From positions 19,218,501 through 19,282,500 of the forward strand of contig NC_081808.1 of NCBI RefSeq assembly GCF_030704535.1: a stretch of DNA of 64,000 nucleotides, written 5' to 3'. The stretch comes from Vitis vinifera. Lineage: Eukaryota; Streptophyta; Magnoliopsida; Vitales; Vitaceae. The notes beneath the pieces are model-generated. The model did not search any database. It saw only the letters and a program-made list of their open reading frames with translations, and had not been told where the DNA came from. Below are positions 1 through 12,259 of the stretch, piece by piece; the stretch's first letter is position 1; each line of letters begins with the position of its first letter. The position numbers and the translations under genes were made by a program.

Positions 1-2012
1 GACTTGATTGTGAGACTGAAAATTGAGGAAGATAATCGTGTCTCTGAGAAGAAAGTGGGAAAACATCCTATGGAGCCCAAGGCAAACTTGGTGGAACCAA
101 AGGCTAATAAAAAGATAAAGCACTTTGGTGAAGGTCCAAGTCAAGGGAAGAACAAATATAAGAAGTTTGTTGGGAAGTGTTACATTTGCAATAAGTAAGG
201 CCATAGGGCAAAGAATTGTCGTTTGAAATGACAAAGTAAGGAAAATAAAGCACATGTGACTAAGGAAGAGGAGTTGGCAAACATGTTTTTTGCATTGGTA
301 CTATTTGAAGCCAACATGGTAGATAACCTAAACGAATGGTGGGTTGACACAAGTACTACCCGTCATGTTTGTGGAGAAATAAACATGTTCTCTACATATG
401 TACCAATCAATGGTAGAAATTTGATTATGGGAAATTCTGCCACATCTAGGGTTGTGGGAATGGGAAAAGTGGTGCTAAAGATGACTTCTAGAAAAGAACT
501 TGTTCTCACAAATGTGCTACATGTGTCTGATATTCGCAAGAATCTTGTTTATGGTTCTATGCTTAGAAAAAATGGGTTCAAGTTAGTTTTCGAGTCTAAC
601 AAATTTGTATTCATGAAAAATGAGATGTATGTAGGCAAAAGGTATATGACCAATGGCCTGTTTAATATGAATGAAATGACCATTAAGCGTGATTTCAATA
701 ATAATAAAGCAAGTACTTCTGTTTACTTGATTGAGTCTTTTACTTTGTGGCATGATAGGTTAGGACATGTTAACAATAAAACTTTAAAAATGTTGATGAA
801 CATGAATTTGTTGCCTTCTTTTAGCATTGATTTTAAACATAAATGTGAAGTGTGTGTGGAAGCCAAGATGGCTAAGCCACCGTTTCATTCAATTGAAAGG
901 AACACAGAACCTCTGGATTTAATTCATAGTGACATTTGTGACTTAAAGTTGATACAAACAAGATGAGGGAAAAGGTATTTTATTACCTTTATAGATGATT
1001 TTAAAAAATATTGTTATGTGTATTTGCTAAGAAGCAAAGATGAGGTCTTTGATATGTTTAAACATTACAAGAATGAGGTTGAAAATCAACTTAGCAAAAA
1101 GATTAAGGCAATAAGAAGTGATAGAGGTGGAGAGTATGAGGCTCATTTTGGAGAATTTTGTTCAGAACATGGAATAATCCACCAAACTACTGCTCCTTAT
1201 TCACCTCAATCGAATGGTGTTGCTAAGCGCAAGAACCATACATTAAAGGAAATGATGAATGCTATGTTGATAAGTTCGGGTCTACCCCAAAACTTATAGG
1301 GAGAAGCAATTCTTTTTGCAAACCACATTCTTAACAAGATTCCACACAAGAATAAGGATGTAACTTCATATGAGTTATGGAATGGTCACAAACCCTCTTA
1401 CAAATATTTGAAAATATGGGGATGTTTGGCTAAAGTAGGAGTGCCAAAACCTAAACAAGTTAAGATTGGGCCTAAAACTATTGATTGCATATTTATTGGA
1501 TATGTAAACAATAGAAGTGCATATCATTTTTTTGTACATAAGTTTGGCATTCATGATTTACATGAAGATACAATTATTGAGTCTAGGAATGAGTCATTTT
1601 TTGAGAATATTTTTCTTTGTAAATAAAAACAAGAAGTAAGTTCAAATAAGAGAACTTATGATACTGCAAATGGTAATCATCAAAATGAGGAAGAACCAAA
1701 ACGTAGTAAGAGAGTCAAGAAGACAAAGTCTTTTGGCCTAGATTATCTAACTTAGATGTTAGATAATGAACCCAAGACATTCAAAGAAACAATGTCAATA
1801 CCAAAAGCCCCATTTTGGAAAGAGGCTATCAATAGTGAAATTGAATCCATCATGCATAACCACACATGGAAATTGGTGGATTTACCACCAGGAAATAAAC
1901 ATTTGGGTTGCAAATGGATCTTCAAGAAAAAGATGAAGTCTGATGGAACAATAGATAAGTACAAGGCTAGATTAGTACCCAAAGGATTTAAACAAAAGGA
2001 AAGCCTTGATTT
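1..2012 (+). pseudogene. Ty1/copia polyprotein remnant (element A), truncated at both ends
   Basis: This is the retrotransposon polyprotein from the end of gag to the start of reverse transcriptase. It stays in one reading frame throughout and is broken only by in-frame stops at about 196, 229, 964, 1297, 1624 and 1753. In order it shows a CCHC zinc knuckle (CYICNK, stop, GHRAKNC), a protease-like segment (WWVDTSTTRHVC, with T where the catalytic motif normally reads DSG/DTS-A), the integrase zinc finger (LWHDRLGH then CEVC), the integrase core (IRSDRGGEYE, then YSPQSNGVA) and the opening of RT (WKEAINSEIESI, CKWIFKKK, KARLVPKGFKQKE). The 5' part lies outside the window. At the 3' end RT stops abruptly at about 2010, where LTR sequence of element B begins. 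It resembles the Tork side of Copia, but I would not insist on the lineage. It is non-functional. Confidence 0.9.
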
Positions 2013-2320
2013 CTTTTGTGTAAGAGCCTATTAGAGCCGGAATCCAAGTGTAAGAAGATTGGAAGCTTGGTTGAAGCTTCAAGTTAATGGAACCCTCACT
2101 CGGTTAAGAGATTGAGGAGAGTGGACGTAGGCAAGGAAATATCAAACCACTATAAACCCGAGTTTGAATTCTCTAAACTCTATATCTTTATTTTGCTTAT
2201 ATTGTGTTTGAATTTGTTGTGATTGAAAAGATTTTAAAAACCCAATTCACCCCCTCCCCCCCTCCTCCTCCTCTTTTTTTTGGGTGTTTTTCTTAACTAA
2301 GCATAACCTTTGTTTTCTCA
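2013..2320 (+). repeat. 5'-truncated left LTR of copia element B
   Basis: About 200 bases here match the right LTR at about 24000-24220 almost base for base (for example GGAAGCTTGGTTGAAGCTTC and AAACCCGAGTTTGAATTCTC). The segment ends in TTCTCA immediately before a tRNA primer-binding site, as a left LTR should. Only the last ~300 bases of an LTR of at least 1.17 kb remain. The missing 5' part coincides with the junction to element A. Confidence 0.85.
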
Positions 2321-2322
2321 AT

Positions 2323-2334
2323 TGGTATCAGAGC
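2323..2334 (+). other. Primer-binding site of element B (tRNA-iMet type)
   Basis: TGGTATCAGAGC lies two bases downstream of the LTR end (CA at 2319-2320). It is the standard plant copia primer site complementary to the 3' end of initiator tRNA-Met. Confidence 0.92.
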
Positions 2335-2379
2335 TAGACCTCTTGGTTTTTTTTTAAAGACTTAATCGTCTAAGAGGAA

Positions 2380-4011
2380 ATGGTTATTCCATCAAGCTCA
2401 TCCCAAGCTAAAATTTTTCAAAACATAGAGCTCCATTCTTTACGGGAACCAACTATTCCTATTGGAAAACTAGAATGACTCGGTATTTGCAATCTACTGA
2501 TTTAGATGTATGAGATGTCATTGAAGATGACCCAACTTTTCCCACTAAACTAGTTGATGGAGTTTTGGTTCCAAAACCCAAGCAAGAATGGAATGAGCTT
2601 GATAGAAGAAACTTTCAATTAAATGCTAAAGTCGTTTTTACTTTGCAATGTGCTATGGATAGAAATGAATACAATAGAATACGTCAGTGCAAATCGGCTA
2701 AATAAATATGGAGGTTGCTTGAAATAACTCATGAAGAAACTAATCAAGTGAAAGAGTAAAAAATTAATTTACTTGTTCATAATTATAAATTGTTTTCAAT
2801 GAAAGAAAATGATATTATTGTTGAGATGATTACTAGGTTTACCGACATTGTCAATGGTCTTGAAGCTTTGGGAAAAACCTACAAGGAATCCGAGAAGGTG
2901 ATGAAGATATTGAGGTCTCTCCCATCAAAGTGGCATACCAAGGGCACCGTAATTCAAAAAGCAAAAGATTTGACTAAGCTACTTAATGACATATGAGATC
3001 AATTTGACAAAGAAGCTACAAGAGGGTGAAGACAAAAAGAAGAAGAGCATAGCCCTCAAAGCTATAACCAAGGAAGAAGAAGATGTTGAAGAAGAAAAAC
3101 CAAGTGATGAAGATGATGATTTGGCCCTCATCACAAGAAAGCTCAACAAATACATGAGAGATGAAATGTTTAGAGAAATGATGTTCACCTCTAGAAGATA
3201 TCCTTTTAAAAAGGAATCTTCATCCCATGGTGATAAGGAGAAATGGGAAGAGAAAAGAGATTTGATATGCTTCAAGTGCAAAAAGTTGGGACATATTAAA
3301 TATGATTGTCCTCTCTACAAGAGTGAAGCCAAGAGAAGAATGAAAAAGGCAATGATGACCACTTGGAGTGAAAGTGAAGAATCCTCCGAAGAAGAAAATG
3401 AGAAGGAAGTGGCAAACATGTGCTTCATAGCAATAGATGATCTTGATGAGGTAAACTCTAACTTTAGTGATGAAGATATGCATGATGTTTTTGAAGAATT
3501 ATATGAGGATTTTGAAAAACTTAGTTTGAAAAATAATTTTCTTAAAAAGAAAATTCAAGAACTTGAAGAAGTAAAAGAAAAATTTTCAATTATTGAAATA
3601 TCTAAAACTCATCTTGAAAAAGGAAATGAGATTTTGAGAAGTGAAAATGATATTTTAAAAAAGAAAAATGAATGGTTGACCTCCTCTCTTTCAATTTTCT
3701 ATTGTAGACAAAAATATTTTGAAATGATCTTACTTAGCCAAAAATGTGTCTTTGACAAACAAATGCTAGGATTCAAATCTTCAAAAAATCAAAAGTATTT
3801 TAAAAACTACTTTGTAAAAGAATCCGCAAGTACAAGTCCTTCTACCACTTGCAACTTTTGTGGAAGAGGAGGGCACATTAGTAGTACATGTCCTTTAAGA
3901 AATGGCTCTCAAAAGAATTCAAATGCTAAAGCTAAAAAAGTTTGGGTTGAGAAATCTAAGGTCACTAACCCTCAAGGACCCAAAAAGATATGGGTACCTA
4001 AATCAACTTAA
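2380..4011 (+). pseudogene. Decayed gag of copia element B (SIRE-like)
   Basis: This is the nucleocapsid part of the element B polyprotein, starting at an ATG 46 bases after the primer site. The frame breaks soon after the start and again near 2500, 2703, 2757 and 2994. The coding logic remains clear: an N-terminal gag segment (NYSYWKTRMTRYLQS), a UBN2-type gag core (MITRFTDIVNGLEALGKTY, LRSLPSKWHTK), an acidic linker, a CCHC knuckle (CFKCKKLGHIKYDC), a long Lys/Glu-rich coiled-coil stretch, and a second CCHC knuckle (CNFCGRGGHISSTC). The longest open part is 2986-4011. Two knuckles separated by a coiled coil fit the SIRE/Maximus lineage. It is non-functional. Confidence 0.88.
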
Positions 4012-4025
4012 ACTTTATTTTGTAG

Positions 4026-4394
4026 GGATCAAAGAAGGATAAGTGGTTCTTGGATAGTGGACGCTCAAGACACATGATCGGGGATGAATCCAAGTTTGTT
4101 TTCCTTACAAAGCGAAAAGGAGGATACGTTACCTTTGGAGACAATTCAAAAGGAAGGATCATTGGTCAAGGTAACATTGGTAATGGCACATTCTCTCTTA
4201 TTGAAAGTATTTTATTAGTGGATGGTTTAAAACATAATCTTTTGAGCATAAGTCAACTTTGTGACAAAGGTTTTAAAGTGATTTTTGAAGCATCTCATTA
4301 CATCATCAAAGATATTCAAAATGATAAAACCATCTTCATGGGCCATAGATGTGATAATGTTTATGCAATAAATATTTCAAAATATGATGGCCAT
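4026..4394 (+). pseudogene. Protease segment of copia element B, interrupted by the Athila insertion
   Basis: This segment encodes WFLDSGRSRHMIGD, the aspartic protease signature of copia elements, with Arg where the usual DSGCSRHM has Cys. It continues through FGDNSKGRIIGQG and LLSISQLCDKGF, typical of the protease-integrase linker. The frame runs straight into the target duplication GCCAT and resumes on the far side of the 13.5-kb Athila element at 17930, where the integrase zinc finger begins. Confidence 0.88.
4390..4394 (+). repeat. Left target-site duplication (GCCAT) of the Athila element
   Basis: GCCAT directly precedes the left LTR (TGATTACT) and is repeated exactly at 17930-17934 after the right LTR. 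A 5-bp duplication is standard for LTR-retrotransposon integrases. Confidence 0.95.
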
Positions 4395-6291
4395 TGATTA
4401 CTACTCAAAAAGTGCTATTTGATAGCCTTTAATTAATCCTTTTTAACACTTTTGAGTAGTAGTTTAGGCCTTTTAACTCAATTGACATGTTAAGGATCCT
4501 TTAAAGCAATTTTGATCACTTTGTGTAAGTTTTGGTGTTTTTGTTAGTATTTTGATCACCAAAGCAAGTCAAGAATGAGGAGAGCTATGAGGAATCTTGG
4601 GCAAAGTTGAGAATTCAATTGCCAAGAGTGAATCCGGATTGCAAGGAGAAAAAGCAAAGAGGATCAGTCATGGAGCATATTCTTGATGACAGTCGTAGCA
4701 GCCACTTTTGGAGCACTTTCTGAAGTCCAAATGATGCAAGTTATATACCATTTCAAAGCTCAGGAAGTCAACAATCCAATGCTTCAAACGGTGCGCGATT
4801 TGGAGTTGAAACGAAGAAGTTGCAGCCATTACAAGCCAGTCACTCTGAAGTGCTGCGGAATCAGCCTTTTGTTGCGAGAATTTCGCAACACTTTTGTACA
4901 GTAAGGTGTTTCTCCTTCTGACGATGCACGAACCATGCCGCGAGAAGGGAGCTGGAAACTTCAAGGTGGAAGCCAACTTTGCAGCCTGGTGAAGATAGCT
5001 TGGTCTTGCGAAATAATTTCGCAGCCCTCTTGGGTGTCTGCGAAATTTCGCAGGCACCACTTTTCTCCTGCGAAATGGCTCCTGAAGCCTCCCGAAGCTT
5101 GCTACCGACATTGGGAGATATTTTCCATTAGATTTTTTGTTGTCTAAATCCCAAAATACTCCTTGTAAACCACCAATTACATGATTCCTTAGTTTTTAAG
5201 TTAGTAAAAAGACCAAATATCTTTGTAACAATTAGTTTTATATTTTGTTGATATAAATACCTCTCGGGAGCCTGTTCTCGAGGAGGAGTTTTTTCTGTAA
5301 ACGTTTGGTAAGCTAGTAAAGGTCTTTTCTTTCTACTGCCTTACCTTCTCACTTCGTATTTTTCATTTTATTTCTAAGTTATGAATTCTCTGAGGAGTTT
5401 TCCCCAGAGAATGAGTAACTAAACCTCCAATTCCTTGGAGCTAAGGTTGCCGGGGAAGGTTCCAAGTGCAAGAATGCAAAGCTCTGTGGTTTTAGCTAGT
5501 AATGAAGAGGAAGTGAAATCCTTTAGTGATTTCAATGTTTTTAGTTAACTTAAAACATCTTAGAGTCACCTGGGCCAACACTTGGTAAGGCAAGTGATTT
5601 CCAACCGTGGAAATGCACTAGTTTACCCCTTGCGAGCCTCTGGTAGGTGACTTCAAGGTAGGATTTTCCGGAATTACCAACACTTGGTAAGCTTTTGGAC
5701 TCTTAGGAGGCATCCATTAGTTATCTCTTGCGAGTTTGTGAAGGGAATCCAAGGTTAAAGATCACCTTGAATGGTAAGTGCTCGTGAGAGGCATGAACCA
5801 TTGCAAGTTGTATCAGTGAGAGAATTAAAGTGAAATCTAATTGAAGGAGTCTCTGTACATCACCGGTTAGAGAATTAACTATAAGTTGAATCTCTAATGC
5901 GAGGAAATGAACCATCTGACCGGAGCTATGTCTTTTGCATGAGGAACCACCCCAGTGAACCTAAATCTCCAAGGAATGCTTTTCTTCCTAAATTATTCCA
6001 AACTTCTGTTAAGTTAGTTATTTTAAATCTCAACCTTTACCAATCAAAGTTTGTGTTTTATTTCTTAAACTAACCGTGAAATGAAACAAAACCAATTCAC
6101 TTGGAATTGGTATCCTTGATTGCTTGCAAATCATTCCCAGTGAACGATCCTTAGAGCCACTATACTATAGTAGCTTTGTATTTGCTACCCTAGTGTATGG
6201 TGTTATAGGTATAAATTTTGTTGATCACTTCCTCAATCAAGGAGCACCAGCTGAACACAAATCAGCTGAGACACCAATTGGGCATGAATCA
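4395..6291 (+). repeat. Left LTR of the Athila element (1,897 bp)
   Basis: It starts TGATTACTACTC and ends GGGCATGAATCA. The right copy lies at a constant offset of 11,638 bases with no indel. It contains the promoter (TATAAATA at 5252-5259) and several TGCGAAA/TTTCGCA palindromes, for example 5007-5023 and 5038-5053. Short open frames inside it are repeated identically in the right LTR and have no coding features. Confidence 0.96.
5252..5259 (+). promoter_or_regulatory. Probable TATA box of the Athila left LTR
   Basis: TATAAATA lies in an AT-rich context (GATATAAATACC), followed by a GC-richer stretch where the transcript would start about 25-35 bases on. The same sequence is in the right LTR at 16890-16897. 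Its role is inferred from position and consensus only. Confidence 0.55.
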
Positions 6292-6293
6292 AA

Positions 6294-6311
6294 TGGCGCC
6301 GTTGCCGGGGA
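6294..6311 (+). other. Primer-binding site of the Athila element (tRNA-Asp type)
   Basis: TGGCGCCGTTGCCGGGGA starts two bases after the left LTR. It is the reverse complement of the 3' end of plant tRNA-Asp including CCA, the primer used by Athila elements. Confidence 0.92.
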
Positions 6312-6531
6312 GTGAGTGTCAAGTTCATTGTGATACCATTTTTGAGCACTTGTGATTTTCATCACAAGTTGGTAAAGTTTCTTTCACTTTACTAATTTTC
6401 ATTCTTTCTTAGTTAATTTATAATCTAAGTTTATCTTTTTAAATTTAGTCTAGTTTAATTTTGCTGTTGTAGTCCTCTGTTTTTGTGTCCTCTGTTTTCA
6501 TTTTTTAGTTGCAGCTGAATACTAGTTGTGT

Positions 6532-9500
6532 ATGCCAAAGTGGATACGAGACATTGGAGGTAGGCTTGTTAAGTGTGATACACCTCAGAAAGGAGAATTT
6601 GAAGTAATCTTGAATATCATGGAGGCTGCACCTGAAGATCAGCATAGTCACCAAGGTCGTCAAGACAATCTCAATGAATTCAGATCAATGAGGGACCGTA
6701 TGCATCCACCTCGTATGAGTGCACCATCATGTATAGTGCCCCCTACAGAGCAGCTAGTGATCAGACCATATCTTGTTCCACTTCTACCAACTTTCCATGG
6801 GATGGAGAGTGAGAATCCGTATGCACATATCAAGGAATTTGAAGATGTTTGTAATACATTCCAAGAGGGAGGAGCTTCAATTGACTTGATGAGGCTTAAG
6901 TTATTTCCTTTTACTTTAAAGGATAAGGCCAAAATTTGGCTTAATTCTTTAAGGCCAAGGAGTATCCGCTCTTGGACTGATTTACAAGCTGAGTTCCTCA
7001 AGAAATTTTTTCCTACTCATAGAACAAATGGCTTGAAAAGGCAAATTTCAAACTTCTCAGCTAAAGAGAATGAGAAATTCTATGAGTGTTGGGAGAGATA
7101 CATGGAAGCTATAAATGCTTGTCCTCACCATGGCTTTGATACTTGGCTATTGGTGAGCTATTTTTATGATGGTATGTCCTCCTCAATGAAGCAACTCCTC
7201 GAGACAATGTGTGGAGGAGATTTCATGAGCAAAAATCCAGAGGAAGCTATGGATTTCTTGAGCTATGTAGCTGATGTTTCAAGGGGATGGGATGAACCAA
7301 CTAAAGGAGAAGTGGGAAAGATGAAGTCTCAGTTGAATGCTTATAATGCAAAAGCTGGGATGTATAATTTGAAAGAAGATGATGACATGAAAGCAAAGTT
7401 GGCAGCTATGACAAGAAGATTGGAGGAGCTGGAGCTGAAAAGAATGCATGAAGTGCAAGTTGTTGCTGAAGCACCAGTGCAAGTGAAGCTGTGTCCCAAT
7501 TGTCAATCATTTGAACATTTGGTGGAGGAGTGCCCTGCAATTTCAGCTGAAAGGGAAATGTATAGAGATCAAGCAAATGTTGTTGGACAATTTAGGCCCA
7601 ATAACAATGCTCCTTATGGAAATACCTACAATTCAAGTTGGAGGAATCATCCAAATTTCTCATGGAAGGCCAGAGCAACTCAATACCAACAGCCGGATCC
7701 ACCATCTCAGCAATCTTCAAGTATTGAACAAATAATAGCTAATCTCAGCAAGGTAGTGGGAGATTTTGTGGGAAAGCAAGAAGCCACCAATGCTCGAGTG
7801 GATCAAAGAATGGACAGAATGGAGAGTATGTTGAACAAAAGAATGGATGGAATGCAAAATGATATGAATCAAAAATTTGATAACATCCAATATTCAATCT
7901 CCAGGCTTACAAATTTGAATACACTGCAAGAAAAGGGAAGATTTCCTTCTCAACCTAACCAAAATCCCAAAGGTGTCCATGAAGTGGAAAGTCATGAGGG
8001 AGAATCATCACAGGTGAAAGATGTCAAAGCCTTGATCACTCTAAGGAGTGGTAAGAAAATTGAGCAGCCAACACCTAAGCCACATGTTGAGAAAGAAGAA
8101 GAGATGAAGAAAGGGAAGGAAATGGAAGATAAAGACAGTGAGATCAGTGAAGAAAAGAAGGACTCTGATGCAACAATGAAAGCAATTCCAGAGAAGGAGC
8201 TTTTGAAGGAAGAAATGCTGAAGAAATCAACTTTTCCACCTTTTCCTCAAGCATTACATGGGAAAAAGGGGGTTAGAAATGCAGCTGAAATCCTAGAAGT
8301 ATTGAGGCAAGTGAAAGTTAATATTCCACTGCTGGATATGATCAAACAAGTTCCAACGTATGCAAAATTCCTAAAGGACTTGTGTACTATCAAAAGAGGG
8401 TTGACTGTAAACAAGAAAGCCTTCTTGACTGAGCAAGTAAGTGCAATCTTACAATGTAAGTCTCCTTTGAAGTACAAAGACCCTGGAAGTCCTACCATTT
8501 CAGTCATGATTGGAGGAAAGGTAGTGGAGAAAGCCTTGCTAGACTTGGGAGCAAGTGTGAATTTGCTTCCATACTCTGTCTACAAGCAACTGGGCCTTGG
8601 AGAGTTGAAGCCAACAGCAATCACTTTATCTTTGGCAGATAGATCAGTGAAAATTCCAAGAGGGGTAATTGAGGATGTATTAGTTCAAGTAGATAATTTC
8701 TACTATCCTGTAGATTTTGTTGTTCTTGATACAGATCCTACTGTAAAGGAAGCTAATCTAGTTCCTATCATCCTTGGAAGGCCATTTCTTGCAACTTCAA
8801 ATGCAATCATCAACTGTAGAAATGGGCTTATGCAACTCACTTTTGGTAATATGACACTGGATCTAAATATTTTCTATATGTCTAAAAAGCAAATCACTCC
8901 AGAAGAAGAAGAAGGACCAGAAGAGTTATGTATAATTGATACTTTGGTGGAGGAGCATTGCAATCAGCATATGCAAGACAAGTTGAGTGAAAGTCTTGAG
9001 GATATTGAGGAAGGTTTTTCTGAATCTCCTATTGGGCTTGCTACTCTACAAAGTTGGAGAAAGATAGAAGGAATTCTACCTCTGTTCAATGAAGAAGAGG
9101 AGGCAGCTGTTGAAAAAGAAATTCCAAAACTCAATTTGAAGCCTTTACCTGTGGAGCTGAAATATACATATCTTGAAGCAAATAATCAATGTCCTGTTGT
9201 GATATCTTCATCTCTGACCAGTCATCAAGAGAATTGTTTAATGGAAGTTCTCAGGAGGTGTAAGAAGGCAATAGGATGGCAAATATCTGATTTGAAAGGC
9301 ATTAGTCCTTTAGTTTGTACTCATCATATATATATGGAAGAGGAAGCAAAGCCAATTCGTCAATTTCAAAGAAGGTTGAATCCTCATCTACAAGAGGTGG
9401 TGCGAGCTGAGGTGCTGAAGCTACTTCAAGCAGGAATCATTTACCCTATTTCTGATAGCCCTTGGGTGAGTCCTACTCAAGTGGTACCAAAGAAGTCAGG

Positions 9501-12027
9501 GATCACAGTGGTTCAAAATGAAAAAGGGGAAGAAATTACTACACGCCTCACTTCAGGTTGGAGGGTGTGTATTGATTATAGAAAGCTGAATGCTGTCACC
9601 AGGAAGGATCACTTTCCATTGCCATTTATTGACCAAGTGCTGGAGAGAGTCTCTGGACATCCATTCTATTGTTTCTTGGATGGGTATTCAGGGTATTTTC
9701 AGATTGAAATTGATTTGGCAGATCAGGAAAAGACCACCTTTACATGTCCATTTGGAACATTTGCTTATAGAAGAATGCCTTTTGGGTTATGCAATGCACC
9801 TGCTACATTTCAAAGATGCATGTTGAGTATTTTCAGTGATATGGTGGAGAGAATTATGGAGGTTTTCATGGATGACATCACCGTATATGGAGGTACATTT
9901 GAGGAGTGCTTGGTTAATTTGGAAGCAGTTCTTCATAGATGCATTGAAAAAGATTTGGTGCTGAATTGGGAAAAATGCCATTTTATGGTACGTCAAGGAA
10001 TTGTCCTTGGCCATATCATCTCTGAAAGAGGCATTGAAGTTGATAAAGCAAAGGTGGAGCTTATTGCCAAATTACCATCTCCAACAACTGTGAAAGGAGT
10101 AAGGCAGTTCCTTGGCCATGCAGGGTTCTATAGGAGGTTTATAAAAGGTTTTTCTAGTCTTTCAAAACCTCTTTGTGAGCTGTTAGCTAAGGATACTAAG
10201 TTTATATGGGATGAAAGGTGTCAGCATAGCTTTGATCAACTGAAGAAGTTTTTAACAACAACTCCAATAGTGAGAGCCCCTAACTGGCAGTTACCTTTTG
10301 AACTGATGTGTGATGCCAGTGACTTTGCTATAGGAGCTGTGCTTGGCCAAAGAGAAGATGGGAAGCCCTATGTGATTTACTATGCAAGTAAAACACTAAA
10401 TGAAGCTCAAAGGAACTACACAACTACAGAGAAAGAATTGTTAGCTGTGGTATTTGCTTTGGACAAATTTCGAGCTTATTTAGTGGGGTCTTTCATCATT
10501 GTGTTTACTGACCATTCAGCCTTGAAGTATTTATTGACAAAGCAAGATGCAAAAGCAAGGTTGATTAGATGGATTCTATTGTTACAAGAGTTCGATCTTC
10601 AAATCAAAGATAAGAAAGGAGTGGAGAATGTAGTAGCTGACCACTTGTCAAGGTTAGTTATAGCACATAATTCTCATCCCTTGCCTATCAATGATGATTT
10701 TCCTGAAGAATCACTCATGTTCCTAGTGAAAACTCCTTGGTATGCTCATATTGCTAATTATTTAGTAACTGGTGAAATTCCGAATGAGTGGAATGCACAG
10801 GACAGGAAGCACTTCTTCGCCAAAATTCATTCTTATTATTGGGAAGAGCCCTTTCTCTTTAAGTATTGTGCAGATCAGATTATTAGGAAGTGTGTCCCTG
10901 AAGATGAGCAGCAAGGGATTCTATCTCATTGTCATGAGAATGCATGTGGAGGCCACTTTGCCTCTCAGAAAACAGCCATGAAGGTATTACAATCAGGGTT
11001 TACTTGGCCATCTCTTTTCAAAGATGCCCATATCATGTGTAGGAATTGTGATAGATGCCAAAGGCTTGGAAAGCTAACAAAAAGAAATCAAATGCCTATG
11101 AACCCCATTCTGATAGTTGAGTTATTTGATGTATGGGGCATTGACTTCATGGGACCTTTCCCAATGTCTTTTGGTAATTCTTACATCTTGGTGGGGGTAG
11201 ATTATGTTTCTAAATGGGTTGAGGCAATCCCCTGTAAACAAAATGATCACAGGGTGGTTCTCAAGTTTCTTAAAGAGAACATTTTCTCAAGATTTGGGGT
11301 GCCCAAGGCCATAATCAGTGATGGAGGTGCTCATTTTTGTAACAAACCTTTTGAAGCTCTGTTATCCAAGTATGGAGTGAAGCATAAGGTGGCCACACCT
11401 TATCATCCTCAGACTTCTGGGCAAGTTGAGCTAGCTAACAGGGAAATCAAGAACATCTTGATGAAAGTGGTGAATTCCAACAGAAAAGATTGGTCTATTA
11501 GGCTTCATGACTCATTGTGGGCATATAGAACAGCTTATAAGACTATTCTAGGGATGTCTCCCTATCGTCTTGTCTATGGCAAAGCATGCCATCTCCCTGT
11601 GGAAGTTGAATACAAAGCTTGGTGGGCCATAAAGAAGCTGAACATGGATCTGATTAAGGCCGGAGAAAAGAGATTTCTAGACCTTAATGAGATGGAGGAA
11701 TTGAGAAATAATGCTTATATCAACTCCAAAGTTGCAAAACAGAGGATGAAGAAGTGGCATGATCAACTCATCTCCAACAAGGAATTTCAGGAAGGGCAAA
11801 AAGTTTTGATGTATGACACAAGACTCCATATCTTTCCTGGGAAGCTCAAGTCAAGGTGGATTGGTCCATTTGTTATTCACCGAGTATATTCCAATGGAGT
11901 GGTGGACTTATTGAATTCCAATGGCAAGGACAGCTTTAGAGTCAATGGATATCGTCTTAAGCCGTTCATGGAGTCATTCAAATCAGAAAAGGAGGCAATC
12001 AACCTCCTTGAACCTCAAAAAGCCTAA
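6532..12027 (+). CDS. gag-pol: Athila gag-pol polyprotein (1,831 aa, intact)
   Basis: This is the full gypsy polyprotein in a single open frame, for particle assembly, reverse transcription and integration. The start is the first ATG in frame ([10 protein letters not shown]); the frame extends upstream only to a TTG. Domains in order: retrotransposon gag core (~100-230, [26 protein letters not shown]); CCHC knuckle near 321 ([14 protein letters not shown]); coiled coil ~400-470; Lys/Glu-rich linker; aspartic protease near 671 ([16 protein letters not shown] for the usual DSGA/DTGA); RT (~1000-1170; DGYSGYFQI, catalytic FMDD near 1112 in place of YxDD); RNase H from ~1262 ([17 protein letters not shown]); integrase with HHCC finger ([16 protein letters not shown]) and DDE core ([26 protein letters not shown]); basic C-terminal domain. 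No stop or frameshift is seen. Confidence 0.95.
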   Translation: MPKWIRDIGGRLVKCDTPQKGEFEVILNIMEAAPEDQHSHQGRQDNLNEFRSMRDRMHPPRMSAPSCIVPPTEQLVIRPYLVPLLPTFHGMESENPYAHIKEFEDVCNTFQEGGASIDLMRLKLFPFTLKDKAKIWLNSLRPRSIRSWTDLQAEFLKKFFPTHRTNGLKRQISNFSAKENEKFYECWERYMEAINACPHHGFDTWLLVSYFYDGMSSSMKQLLETMCGGDFMSKNPEEAMDFLSYVADVSRGWDEPTKGEVGKMKSQLNAYNAKAGMYNLKEDDDMKAKLAAMTRRLEELELKRMHEVQVVAEAPVQVKLCPNCQSFEHLVEECPAISAEREMYRDQANVVGQFRPNNNAPYGNTYNSSWRNHPNFSWKARATQYQQPDPPSQQSSSIEQIIANLSKVVGDFVGKQEATNARVDQRMDRMESMLNKRMDGMQNDMNQKFDNIQYSISRLTNLNTLQEKGRFPSQPNQNPKGVHEVESHEGESSQVKDVKALITLRSGKKIEQPTPKPHVEKEEEMKKGKEMEDKDSEISEEKKDSDATMKAIPEKELLKEEMLKKSTFPPFPQALHGKKGVRNAAEILEVLRQVKVNIPLLDMIKQVPTYAKFLKDLCTIKRGLTVNKKAFLTEQVSAILQCKSPLKYKDPGSPTISVMIGGKVVEKALLDLGASVNLLPYSVYKQLGLGELKPTAITLSLADRSVKIPRGVIEDVLVQVDNFYYPVDFVVLDTDPTVKEANLVPIILGRPFLATSNAIINCRNGLMQLTFGNMTLDLNIFYMSKKQITPEEEEGPEELCIIDTLVEEHCNQHMQDKLSESLEDIEEGFSESPIGLATLQSWRKIEGILPLFNEEEEAAVEKEIPKLNLKPLPVELKYTYLEANNQCPVVISSSLTSHQENCLMEVLRRCKKAIGWQISDLKGISPLVCTHHIYMEEEAKPIRQFQRRLNPHLQEVVRAEVLKLLQAGIIYPISDSPWVSPTQVVPKKSGITVVQNEKGEEITTRLTSGWRVCIDYRKLNAVTRKDHFPLPFIDQVLERVSGHPFYCFLDGYSGYFQIEIDLADQEKTTFTCPFGTFAYRRMPFGLCNAPATFQRCMLSIFSDMVERIMEVFMDDITVYGGTFEECLVNLEAVLHRCIEKDLVLNWEKCHFMVRQGIVLGHIISERGIEVDKAKVELIAKLPSPTTVKGVRQFLGHAGFYRRFIKGFSSLSKPLCELLAKDTKFIWDERCQHSFDQLKKFLTTTPIVRAPNWQLPFELMCDASDFAIGAVLGQREDGKPYVIYYASKTLNEAQRNYTTTEKELLAVVFALDKFRAYLVGSFIIVFTDHSALKYLLTKQDAKARLIRWILLLQEFDLQIKDKKGVENVVADHLSRLVIAHNSHPLPINDDFPEESLMFLVKTPWYAHIANYLVTGEIPNEWNAQDRKHFFAKIHSYYWEEPFLFKYCADQIIRKCVPEDEQQGILSHCHENACGGHFASQKTAMKVLQSGFTWPSLFKDAHIMCRNCDRCQRLGKLTKRNQMPMNPILIVELFDVWGIDFMGPFPMSFGNSYILVGVDYVSKWVEAIPCKQNDHRVVLKFLKENIFSRFGVPKAIISDGGAHFCNKPFEALLSKYGVKHKVATPYHPQTSGQVELANREIKNILMKVVNSNRKDWSIRLHDSLWAYRTAYKTILGMSPYRLVYGKACHLPVEVEYKAWWAIKKLNMDLIKAGEKRFLDLNEMEELRNNAYINSKVAKQRMKKWHDQLISNKEFQEGQKVLMYDTRLHIFPGKLKSRWIGPFVIHRVYSNGVVDLLNSNGKDSFRVNGYRLKPFMESFKSEKEAINLLEPQKA

Positions 12028-12259
12028 GGGAAATGGGTTTGCTGGACGTGGTTTAACCACAGTCCAAAATTTTTGTAAATTTTGTAAATTTTCAAGTTGT
12101 TTCCATGCTTTTGATTTTAGTTTTTGATCTTAAATCATGTTTTTAGGTGTGTTTTAATCGTTTTAAATGATCCCAGGTGGAAGAAATTTCAAGGAAATTG
12201 AAAAGAAAAAAATCGGGCCGAAATTGGAGCCGAAACAGAGCAAAAACAGGAAAAAAAAC

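Noticed and set aside
4668..5111. Minus-strand 147-codon frame in both Athila LTRs
   Set aside because: It is identical in the two LTRs because the LTRs are identical. There is no recognisable domain and it spans the palindromes.
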